Below are positions 1-9,111 of a stretch of DNA of 64,000 bases, one piece after another. The translations under genes were made by a program, and so were the position numbers. The notes under the pieces are model-generated. The model was not told the origin of the DNA, did no database searches, and saw nothing but the letters and a program-made list of their open reading frames with translations. Location of the stretch: assembly GCA_016584495.1 (NCBI GenBank), contig WAID01000009.1, positions 930,001 to 994,000 on the forward strand, in the 5' to 3' direction. The first letter of the stretch is position 1. Every line of letters begins with the position of its first letter. The DNA is from Celoporthe dispersa. Lineage: Eukaryota > Ascomycota > Sordariomycetes > Diaporthales > Cryphonectriaceae.

Positions 1-1110
1 AAGCTCGACATGTGCTCAGCTTGTTTCCCCGTGTCCTCCAGGATGATAGCAAATCATTCAAGTCTACTAGTCACTTCGTCCCAGATGGTAGGGAACACGA
101 ACACGGTGATACCAACAGAGCAAAAAAAAAGAAAAGAAAAGAAAACCTAAAAGAAAAGAGAAAACCACCTGAAACAGCCTGGAGTTGACCAACGGTTCAG
201 GTCCGTAGAAGACCCCGACGAGATCAACCCATTGTTCGAGTCCTTAGGTAAGTAAACTATAAGAAGAGAGAGGGGAAAAAAGAAAAAGAGAGAGGGAAAA
301 AATATGGAAATTGAGAGAAGAACAACGATGCCAAAGGTGGTAATGAACCACTCGTACGGCAGCCACTCTCTCACCCGCAACAGCCACAGTAACCACAAAA
401 ACACCCTCATCTTCGACCACTCTCTCACCCGCAACAGTTACAGAGACCACAAGAAGTTCCTCATCTTCGACCACCGCTTCGCCCGCAGCAGCCACAGACC
501 CCACAGGACAACCCTCACCTTCGGCCAAGCCCCCAACGACAGCACAGCCCACGAGCCCCGACAACCCCTCCGATGCAACCGCATCCCCAACGACCCAAGC
601 TACGCCCCCAACCCCTTCCGCCAGGGCGCCCTCCCACCCGCCGGTCACCCCATCCCCGCAGGCGGCAAGACGGTGCTGATGCCGAGCAGCAAGGTCCGCG
701 AGGCCACCGCAGGCGACGAGATCCTGTGGATGAAGCTCATGACCGAGCTGCAAACCTCCTCCCCCTCCTCCTCCTCCTCCACCACCACCTCCCGCTCTCA
801 GCAAGTCCAGCACAGCAGCGGCGCCGATACCACCACGATGCGAAAGGGGTGGTGGCACAGGCCCCGGCTGGAGTGGCGACACAAGCTCTGGCCGGCCGTC
901 AGGCTGGTCCTCGTCATCTGCGCCCTGCTGGTCCTCTGGTAGATCTTGCTGGATGTTCTTGCAGCTCGTCGTCGTGCGCTTGCCAGACGAGAACTCGCAG
1001 CGTTCTTCCGCGCAGCTCAGCTGAACTTCGAGGAAGAGGTCGCGTCGAGGGTGGCGCGGTGGATGTCGGGGCCCTCCTACTCGATACCAGAATGGAACGA
1101 CGTGCCATAG
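1..1110 (+). CDS. 3' part of an unrecognised membrane protein gene, interrupted
   Basis: The 5' end lies outside the window. Three exons chain in phase: 1-87 (donor GTAGGG), 178-247 (donor GTAAGT) and one starting at 363. Exon 2 reads VDQRFRSVEDPDEINPLFES. Exon 3 opens a Ser/Thr/Pro-rich, mucin-like stretch of about 95 residues. This frame runs into a stop at about 678 unless one base is missing near 650-656 (a CCCC run). With that base added it continues through a lysine- and Trp-containing stretch into a hydrophobic helix (RLVLVICALLVLW), an in-frame TAG at 940-942, then ILLDVLAARRRALARREL and the end WNDVP-stop at 1108-1110. Coding-like composition on both sides of the TAG suggests one transmembrane helix followed by a basic tail. 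I do not recognise the family. The gene may be a pseudogene, or the sequence may contain errors. Confidence 0.45.
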
Positions 1111-1501
1111 CCACAAGAAGTCTTATGGCCGTGGTAGGACGCACCCCTTGCGTCGGTAACTTGCCTGTTATTAGAGCCGGTGCAGTGTGATGAAGGGCAC
1201 AAGAAGCCAGCAGCGCAGACGAGCTCTCCGAGACCTACCCGGGAACCGACGTAAGGATGAGAGTTAGACATGGCACAAGAGCAACCGTAATTGTTGAGGG
1301 AGATAATGTGTAGGGTTAGTAAAGGGAAAGTTTCCATCAAATCTGATGCAAGTGCCGTGAATTCTCCACCAAAGTCTATCCTTTGCTGCTGCGCGGTCCC
1401 CAGTGATGATTGCAGAGAGAGAGAGAAAACAAGACCCGCCCGTATGTGAGATAATACACAGTAAAAAAAAAACCCCCGTCCCCGACATACACAAGCCCCA
1501 T
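1111..1501. other. intergenic, convergent 3' flanks
   Basis: This lies between the left-edge gene and the 3' end of LSC2. No coding pattern or RNA gene was seen. It holds an A9 run and short GA repeats only. Confidence 0.6.
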
Positions 1502-3178
1502 TTAGATACCCAGAGAGAACTCAACGCCGACATCGATATCCCGGGCTGTTGGTAATTACTGTCAGCTTGCATGCCGCGAGGGGTGCAGAAGAAGCAACAG
1601 AGACAGAGAGGGAGGGAGGGAGAGAGGGAGAGAGGGAGACGAGGGAGAGAGGGAGAGAGGGAGACGAGGGAGACGAGGTGGTTTCCGGTGACTTACCCAT
1701 CTTGACAACCTTGGACAGCTGCACAGACCTCTCGGCAGCACTCTGCAGGTCATCGATGGAGAAGATCTTCATGCCGGAGTCGTTGATGAGGGCGTGGGCC
1801 TGCTCCATGTTGGTGCCCTGGAGGCGGGCGATGATGGGGATCTTCAGGTCGAGGGCCTTGACGGTGTTGATGAGGCCGTGGGCGATGGCGTCGCACCGCA
1901 CGATACCGCCAAAGATGTTGACGAAGATGGCGGTGACCTTGGGGTCGCTGGTGATCAGCTCGAAGGCCTCCTTGATGGCGGCCGGGGTGGCACCGCCGCC
2001 GACGTCGAGGAAGTTGGCGGGCTGGCCGCCGTTCAGCTTGATGATGTCCATGGTGGCCATGGCCAGGCCGGCGCCGTTGACGAGGCAGCCGATGTCGCCG
2101 TCCAGCTTGATGAAGTTCAGGCCGGACTGGGCGGCGCGGACCTCGTCGGCGTCCTCCTGGGTGGTGTCGCGCCACTCGAAGACCTCCTTCTGCCGGAAGT
2201 CTGCGTTGTCGTCGAAGCCGAACTTGGCGTCCATGCACATGACCTGGTGGTCCGAGGTCTCGGACAGGGGGTTGATCTCGATCTGGGTCGAGTCCTTCTC
2301 GGAGAAGATCTTGTACAGCTTCTGGATGGTGTCCCTGGCCTCCTCGATGCACTGCTCGCTGAAGCCCAGCTTGGTGGCGATGTCGCGGGCCATGTCGTCG
2401 GTGACGCCGACGTTGATGTCGATGTAGGTGGTGTGGATGGCGTCCGGGTTCTCCTTGGCGACGCCCTCGATGTCCATGCCGCCCTGGGAGGAGGAGACGA
2501 TGACGGGGCCCTGGGAGGCGCGGTCCATCAGGATGGCCAGGTAGAACTCGCGGCGGGCAAACTTGCGCTCGCAGATGTAGACCGAGTTGCAGAGCCTGCC
2601 GCCGGCGCCCGTCTGCTTGGTGATGAGCTTGTGGCCGATCATCTGCTCGGCAAACATCTTGGCCTCGGTGGGCGAGTAGATGACACGGACGCCGCCCTTG
2701 AGGCCGTTGTCGAACGAGCCCTTTCCTCGGCCGCCCGCGAGGACCTGGGCCTTGATGACCATATCCTCGCCGCCAATCTCCTTTGCGACGGCCTCAGCCT
2801 CGGCAGCCGACTTTGCGACAGAGCCCTTGGGGACGCCAATGCCATACTGATGTGTGTGTGAGAGAGAGAAGAGTTATAATTAGCCCTGTGGATCCTTGGC
2901 GCGGTTTCGACGACGGAAGAGACAAGAACTGCTGCATACCTGGCGGAGGAGGTCGGCTGACAGGTACTCGTGGATGCTGAGGTTTCGTCTTTGTTGGGCG
3001 AGGCCGGGGAGTCTGACGGAGGGAGACAGCTGGAGCGGTAGTAGCCATAGAGGGTCAGCGGGCGAGTCCAGTCCGAGGGCCCAAATATGTTATCTTCCCA
3101 GCGGGAAAAGAGAGAGAGACTTGCCTTGGGCGCCGCAAAGGCCGAGGCCAGAGCTCGGCTGCGGGCGAGCTTGTACAT
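1502..3178 (-). CDS. LSC2: Succinyl-CoA ligase (ADP-forming) beta subunit, mitochondrial
   Basis: This TCA-cycle matrix enzyme couples succinyl-CoA cleavage to nucleotide phosphorylation, as a heterodimer with the alpha subunit. There are four exons (3125-3178, 2940-3029, 1697-2846, 1502-1545) encoding 445 aa. Exon 1 gives a basic presequence starting MYKLARSRALASAF. The mature part starts near LSIHEYLSADLLRQ and YGIGVPKGSVA. An ATP-grasp fold is shown by IKAQVLAGGRGKGSF, EINPL, LDVGGGATPAAIKEAF and FVNIFGGIVRCD. The last exon gives ARDIDVGVEFSLGI. Intron 1 (3030-3124) has a GC donor (AAG|GCAAGT), with a CTGAC branch-like site upstream of its CAG. Intron 3 (1546-1696) is strongly CT-rich on the coding strand. 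All phases agree and no frame break was found. Confidence 0.97.
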
Positions 3179-3435
3179 GGCGGAGGTTCTCAAGAAAAGA
3201 AAGAAAAAAAGGGCGGGGGGAGGTATCAGGGTATCTATTAGTAGAGGAGAGGGGAGAGGGTGGGAAAGGGAGGGGGTTGGTCGAGAGGTCGTCGTCAGGA
3301 AGTCGATGGCGATGCTTTGGGACGGCAAAAATCGCGTTTTAGCTGACAGGGCAAGGTCGAACTGGTAAGCTCGTCGCAGGGGATGACGAGCTGCCAAACT
3401 GTTCCGGCCTAGAGAGTGCGGGTGGGTCTCATGCG

Positions 3436-3489
3436 CCAATGAAGGGCCCCCATGCCCATCCTCGGCTACGATAAGCGATAAACGATAAG
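3436..3489. promoter_or_regulatory. CCAAT box and triple GATA cluster upstream of LSC2
   Basis: A CCAAT pentamer lies at 3436-3440. Three GATA hexamers follow: GATAAG 3470-3475, GATAAA 3477-3482 and GATAAG 3484-3489, spaced 7 bp apart. CCAAT is the HAP/CBC complex site common at respiratory genes. HGATAR is the site of fungal GATA factors such as AreA/NIT2. Use by LSC2, 260-310 bp away, is inferred. Confidence 0.4.
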
Positions 3490-3653
3490 GTTTCGCCCAC
3501 AGGAGGAGAGAACAGCACCAAGGAGACGTCGTCTCTCTTTCCTCTCTTTCTCTCTCTCTCCATCAGCACCACCATAGGATATCGTTGGCCGGACCATCTC
3601 TCAATTTAATTCCTATGAATATTAAGAGATGGTTGAAACTAGCCTCATTTCCT

Positions 3654-3752
3654 GCAGGATCATTCTAGGTCTTGTGGTGACGCTGGCCTACTATCTGTGC
3701 ACCGGATGTTCATCTCAGACCACATGAGAGAGAAAGATGCAAATGATCCTGC
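3654..3752. repeat. 11-bp inverted repeat
   Basis: GCAGGATCATT at 3654-3664 is matched by its reverse complement at 3742-3752, with a loop of 77 bp. It sits in the LSC2/P450 divergent intergenic region. The function is unknown and it may be chance. Confidence 0.5.
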
Positions 3753-5092
3753 AATTTTGACCGTTCTATTCTCCAGGGACATCATGATCTCTCTCTTTTT
3801 CCTTTTCCTTTTCATTTTCTCCCGCTGGTCACTATAATGTATCAAAACGTCTAACCACCATGACGGTGCGCGCTTCGTCCCAGGCCAGGCTCCATAGACT
3901 CGTTAGACAACAAGTCAGAATAAATACTTTCTAGGCTTCAACCCAGCCCATTCCAGTCTCGACCGGTCGTGATCACCATCAGGTGAGCTTCTCAGGACAA
4001 CTGGCTGCGGGGTTGAACTCACTCGGCCGTTGGTTCTTCTGTTTCATAGGACAACTTCCGACTAGGAAAAGGGAGAGGGGGGGGGGGGAGGCGCTTCCCC
4101 AAGTCCTCTGTGAACACGAGATGCAGCTGACACACCTTCTCTGCCTCTTCTCTCTTGTACACACACAAACTCTCCCTCCCTCTCTCTTTCTCTCTCTCTG
4201 TCTAGCCCGCTATAGGAAATGTGATGCGACGTACATATTCGTCCTATCTACAAGACCACTAATTCAAAAGCGATCCTTTTGCTTCCATCCAATCGCAAAA
4301 AGGGAAAAGGGGGGGGGGGGGGAAAGGCCCAGGCTGCGCCGACAAAGATGGGATAACCACGCCACCATTGGGCTTCATATGCTCAACCCCTTGGAATGAT
4401 GTAGTCTGACGTTTCCCGAGGTTATTCTTTGGTTACCCACCCCACCCACATACACACGCAAGACACACACCCACCCTCAGCTAACATCCCTCCACACAAG
4501 AGGGCCAACAGCAAGTCTTCTTTTTTTTTTTTTCGTTCTTCTTCTCCTTCCCCCTGCCTTTTGACTTATCATATCGCTGCAGACACGACCCTGAGCTTGT
4601 GATTCCGCGGCTCGTCACGGTGGGGAAAAGACCCAGCCCCGGGGAATGCATCTGTGTGGGTTCGGGAATGATGCGGTGGTGGGTGGGAAATCTAGAGAAT
4701 ACTACAAGTACATAATAATAAAATGACTATGCACGGGGTCCAATACAGCATTGCAGCTAAGAAACTCTTTTTTCTCCCCTTCTTCTTCCCCCCCCCCCCC
4801 CCGCCAGCAAGCGCCTTACATGCTCCCAACACCGGCAGCATCGAAACTTTATCAACTCATCAGACGGACGGTAGCATTATAATACCGAGGTCAGGCCTCC
4901 CCCCCCCTCCATCATCGGTTCGGTCCTCTTGTGAACTGCTACCATGTTTTGTGTCTATCTATCCTTATTCTGAGTGAGAAAGAAGGGTGGTATCGAGCCT
5001 GACAGAACTTCCTGACATATATTTCTATCACTATACATCTTCAGACGTGATCGCTTCCCCCCCCCCCCGGCCTTGCGGACCAACCCTCGGAG

Positions 5093-7009
5093 ATGCTGCT
5101 ACGGGACCTCTTCAGCCTTGGGCCCTTGTACCTGACTGGTCTCATCCTCCTCCCGCTCGTCCTGTGGTTCACCATCGTGCCTCGATATGTGACCTACCAG
5201 ATCAGGCGGAGAGGCGGGGCCAGGGCTCACGTCCTCTCGACCAACCCCATCACGGGCATGCCTGTGCTCCTCGGCGCGGGCAGGATGCACAGCCAGGACA
5301 GGCTCCAGGACTTCTTCCAGGACCTGTACAGGGGCGCGCCGCCCAGCTGCCCCAACTGCGTCGAGATCTCCATCATGGGGAGGCGCCGGTACATCATCAC
5401 CCAGGAGCCCGAGCACGTCAAGACCATCCTCACCTCCAAGTTTGCCGACTTCGGCAAGGGCAGGCGGTTCCACGAGACGTGGAGCCCGTTCCTGGGGGAC
5501 AGCATCTTCACCACGGATGGGCGGCTGTGGCAGGACAGCCGGGGCCTGATCCGGCCCATGTTCATCAAGGAGAAGGTCTCGGACCTGCTCATCTTTGAGC
5601 GCTGGACCCAGGCCATGATGTCCAAGATGCCCGCGTCGGGCGTGACCGTCGGGATGCAGGACCTGTTCTACCGCATGACCCTGGATGTGACGACTGACTT
5701 CCTGCTCGGCTCGAGCGTCGACAGCCTCAACAAGTGAGCTTGATACCGAGAGGGTGCCCCCCCCCGGTGCTTCCCGGCAGGGGCTGTTGTCGCTGATGAG
5801 AAAGGGTGTAGTCCCAAGCACGAGTTTGTCCGTGCCTTCACCGACGTCCAGAGGACCCAGATGATGTACATGATCCTGTAGTACGTCGTCGCCGCCCGAG
5901 ATTCCCTCCTGCCCCCATCTGGTATGGCTTTCTCGCTAACCTCCCCTCGCTATAGCCCCCTGAAGGCATTCATCCCCAATGGCAAGTACCTGCGCGGCAT
6001 CAAGACGATCGAGAGGTTCATGGAGCCATACATCGAGCAGGCCCTCGCCATGCACCCCGAGGACCTCGAGAAGCTCTCCAAGTCGGACAAGAGCTGCACG
6101 TTCCTGCACCAGATCATCCGGTACAGCCGCAACCCCAAGGTCCTACGGTAAGTCTTCACCCCCTCCGCGGCGATACTCCAGCTGGAGATTACCTTTTATG
6201 TGTGCCTTCTTTCTTTTCTTTTTTGTCCTTTTTTTTTTCTTTTTTTTTTATTGGGCTGACGTCGCGCGGTGGTGTCCCGAGCAGCGACCAGATCATGGCG
6301 ATCCTCCTGGCAGGGCGCGACACCACGGCCGCGACCCTCTCCTGGTGCATATACGAGCTCGCCCGCTACCCAGCCGTATACGCCCGCCTCCGCGGCGAGA
6401 TCCTCTCCACGGTGGGCGAGTCCCGCGCCCCGACGTACGCGGACCTCAAGGGCATGACCTACCTGACGCACACCCTCAACGAGACCCTGCGGCTGTACCC
6501 GGCCGTGCCGTACAACGTGCGCGCCGCCCTCGAGGACAGCACGCTGCCCAGCGGCGTGCCCGGCCGCCCGGACATTGGTGCCTCAAGGACGACATTGTCG
6601 TCTACAGCACCCTCGCCATGCAGCGCCGCGCCGACCTGTACCCGCCCGCCAGCGACACGTTTGCCGACCCGGCGCTCTTCAGCCCTGACCGGTGGGACCA
6701 CTGGTCTCCGAAGCCGTGGCAGTATGTCCCGTTCAATGGTGGCCCGAGGATCTGCGTGGGCCAGAATTTTGCTGTGCGTTCTTTGTCTCTGGTGCTTCTC
6801 CCCCTCCCAGCTGCTGATGCCTGAGTCTCCCTCCTCTCCCGCAGATGACAGAGATGGCCTTTTGCATGGTCCGCCTCCTCCAAAAGTACGACCGGCTCGA
6901 GTATCGAGGCGACTGGTCTGCACAGCGCCACAAGGCTGAGATTGTCGGCTGCCCGGGCGATGGTGTCCCTGTGGCCTTTCATGAGGCTGAGAAGGGAGAC
7001 ATCGCCTGA
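5093..7009 (+). CDS. Cytochrome P450 monooxygenase, CYP52-clan type, with a frame break
   Basis: This is a microsomal haem monooxygenase. Five exons: 5093-5733, 5812-5880 (or 5877), 5956-6147, 6285-6773 and 6845-7009; about 518 aa once one base is restored. An N-terminal anchor lies at about residues 8-28 (LYLTGLILLPLVLWFTI). FADFGKG and FLGDSIFTTDG are typical of the CYP52-related clan, many of which hydroxylate fatty acids or alkanes. The I-helix has AGRDTT, the K-helix ETLR, and the haem loop FNGGPRICVG with the ligand Cys. In exon 4 the frame changes between PDIG and LKDDIVVYSTLAMQ at about 6578-6582, as if one base were missing from an expected IGVLKDD. All catalytic motifs survive on both sides. 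The substrate cannot be told, and no biosynthetic neighbours are present. Confidence 0.88.
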
Positions 7010-7613
7010 AGGGTGGTGGTGACCAGGAACAGGAAAGAGCCCAGAAAGCGAAGGAAAGAAGAAAAGAAGGAAAAAGGTATTAAAAAAAAAAAAAGGGAAG
7101 TGAAACTCGGCGACCTGAGACGCCGGGCCTGTCCGTCTGGGGACCAAGAGAAGCCTTGGCCGCAACGAGTTATGAATGCGATTTTGTGATGACACTCTCT
7201 TCCATCTCCCTGCATTCTGTTCATCTCCATATACATACTCATGTAGGATACGAATCTTTTCTAGTTCTTGAGGACAAAATGTAACAGGCCGTGTGATGTG
7301 ACGATATTGACGTATAGGTGAGACAGGTGCCAGGGAGATGCGCACGGTGTGGTACTACAGGGGGGTTACGACAGGGGCAGAGGGGCTGAAGGTGCCCCCC
7401 CACAGCGGCCCAGCCCGCCCTTCTAAATAAGCCTCACCACAGCTCTCGATAAGAGAACGTCAACAACTGTCTTATCGTGGATTTTTCAAGCCACCCGAGA
7501 CATGCACCACCTCAGACCACCACGTCTAAACTATCTACATGACAGTTTTATCTATTTTGTACCTATCTCCTCCCACTTTATCACTCTAGGCCCGTTAGGA
7601 AACAGCACACGAG
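7010..7613. other. intergenic
   Basis: This is the 3' flank of the P450 and the 5' flank of the small basic protein gene. It carries A-rich and purine tracts. No coding or RNA gene was seen. Confidence 0.6.
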
Positions 7614-8213
7614 ATGGCAACCCCAAAACCAGGCGGCACCACCCTCCCTACGGCCAAAGACCACGCCGCCACCGTCAACAGGATGAACATGCTCCTAGCC
7701 AGACACCAGAGCACAATCAGCGCCCTCAAGAGGCGCACAGTAACAACACCATCACCTGTAGCCAGGGCCCCCGACGGCAGCAGCACCGGCAGCAGGCCCA
7801 AGCCAAGCTTCTCATCCCTCGCCGGCACCAGGACCACGTCGGCATCACCAGCAGCCACCCCAGCCGCCAGCAGACACGCCCCAGCATCATCAAGAGACAA
7901 GAACAACGACGATGACGACGACGACCTCCAGGTCATAGCCGACGGTGCGGGCGTCGGGTTCGTGCCGCTGGGCACCAGGGAGGCGCAGGACTCAACGGCA
8001 AGGTCGCCCGGGACGCGGGATCTGCGGGGCAAGCTGCTGGGCAAGAGGGCGCGGGAGCAGAGGGAGGACGCGGGGGCCGCGAGGAGGCGGGAGGAGAAGA
8101 AGAAGCGGATGATGGACGGGGGCAGCAGTGACGAGGAGGGAGGGAGGAGCAACATCGGGAAGGCGAGGGCGGGCGGGAAGAAGAAGAAGATCGGGAAAAG
8201 GGGAGGACAGTAG
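7614..8213 (+). CDS. Small basic, disordered fungal protein (possibly DUF3245)
   Basis: This is a single-exon gene of 199 aa. The N-terminal 40 residues form a short helical segment (HAATVNRMNMLLARHQ). Ser/Pro/Thr-rich linkers follow, then an acidic run of Asp at about residues 102-108. The C-terminus is highly basic, with LRGKLLGKRAREQRE, EEKKKRMM, DEEGGRSNIGKARAGG and KKKKIGKRGGQ. The short helix, acidic patch and terminal GRS-x-x-GK motif with a lysine tail recall the fungal DUF3245 family, but I could not verify this. The lysine clusters suggest a nuclear or nucleolar protein (inference). The frame is intact and codon use is like its neighbours. Confidence 0.75.
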   Translation: MATPKPGGTTLPTAKDHAATVNRMNMLLARHQSTISALKRRTVTTPSPVARAPDGSSTGSRPKPSFSSLAGTRTTSASPAATPAASRHAPASSRDKNNDDDDDDLQVIADGAGVGFVPLGTREAQDSTARSPGTRDLRGKLLGKRAREQREDAGAARRREEKKKRMMDGGSSDEEGGRSNIGKARAGGKKKKIGKRGGQ

Positions 8214-8301
8214 GCGGGTGCGGACGAGGACTTGCGAGCAGAGCTGGCGTGACCAAACGGAAAGCACTCTCTACAGCGATCCGAAGATTGGCATGTCTTC
8301 C

Positions 8302-8325
8302 ACACACACACAGAGAGAGAGAGAG
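8302..8325. repeat. (CA)n(GA)n microsatellite
   Basis: A short CA run passes directly into a GA run between the basic-protein gene and the tRNA. Confidence 0.8.
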
Positions 8326-8506
8326 ATGGGGAGGGGCAGGGAGGGAGAAACGTCATCCTAGCATTGTCATTGAGCGTCTGCTCTCGCTGCTCATGAGTTA
8401 TGAGTCACGGGCTGACTGACCACCGAGGCAGCCTTTCCAACCACTGAGGCACCAACCTGGGACTATAACTGCGCCGTGATCAAGCCTTTTCTAACAGACA
8501 GACAAC

Positions 8507-8579
8507 AGCTACATAGCTCAGGGGGAAGAGCGCCGGGCTCATAACCCGGAGGGCGTTGGATCGAAACCATCTGTAGCTA
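8507..8579 (+). tRNA. tRNA-Met (CAT), initiator type
   Basis: The cloverleaf is 73 nt with no intron. Acceptor AGCTACA pairs with TGTAGCT, with discriminator A. The D-stem is GCTC/GAGC. The anticodon stem is CCGGG/CCCGG around loop CTCATAA, giving anticodon CAT. Three features mark the eukaryotic initiator: the A1-T72 pair, three consecutive G-C pairs next to the anticodon loop, and a T-loop of ATCGAAA with A54 and A60 instead of TTCGAAN. The T-stem GTTGG/CCATC has a T-T mismatch at its second pair, which is unusual; GATGG would pair fully. Confidence 0.95.
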
Positions 8580-9111
8580 CATACATTTTTTTGGACTTTT
8601 TTTGCAAGATATGTAAACTCTAATAGTATCTACTTAAACTGCATGTTTTCTGGGGGGTTTTTTTTGGGGGGTTTTTTTTTTTTGAATGAGTACCGTGCAA
8701 AAGACCTCGTGGACATTTGATACGATTTGTGAGAATAGAAAGCAACGTTGTTCAAAGAAAAAAGACATGCATATAACGCTATGTCATTGCCCTACTCTAC
8801 TACTTGTCCAACTACATGAAGCTATGTTTTCAGTGACCTCGGGAATCGTTATTAAAACAGAGGCTGGCCGTATCCTGTTGAGCCCTGTCCCGCTGTGCCC
8901 CCCTCTGAGGCTCGTTTGCTCGCTCGCTCGCTCGTTATGATATATGCCCCTCTTCCAAACACCCAACCAGAGAGAAAGGAAAACCGGATATCCATCATGG
9001 TAATCATCATATACAAGGAAACCCAAAGCCAGACTGCCATCGTCAAGACACCATTCCATCTAGGTCCCACCCACCCATCGTGAAAACATTAACCAAACAA
9101 CTAGGTCCACC
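8580..9111. other. intergenic
   Basis: This lies between the tRNA and the 3' end of the coiled-coil gene. It contains T and G homopolymers at about 8650-8685. No gene was seen beyond the T-run terminator. Confidence 0.6.
8586..8592 (+). terminator. Pol III T-run terminator
   Basis: A T run follows the tRNA 3' end by a few bases. This is the usual RNA polymerase III termination signal. Confidence 0.7.

Larger units (their letters stand above)
3179..5092. other. divergent intergenic region LSC2 / P450
   Basis: About 1.9 kb separates the two start codons. It is rich in CT and GA tracts and in C or G homopolymers, for example near 4078, 4311, 4790 and 5057. Apart from the CCAAT/GATA sites and the inverted repeat, I see no gene or RNA. 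Confidence 0.6.

Noticed and set aside
244..1116. Long minus-strand open frame rich in Gly and Val
   Set aside because: It is antisense to the Ser/Thr/Pro-rich exon and its poly-Gly comes from the CCT repeat. The plus strand has phase-consistent introns.
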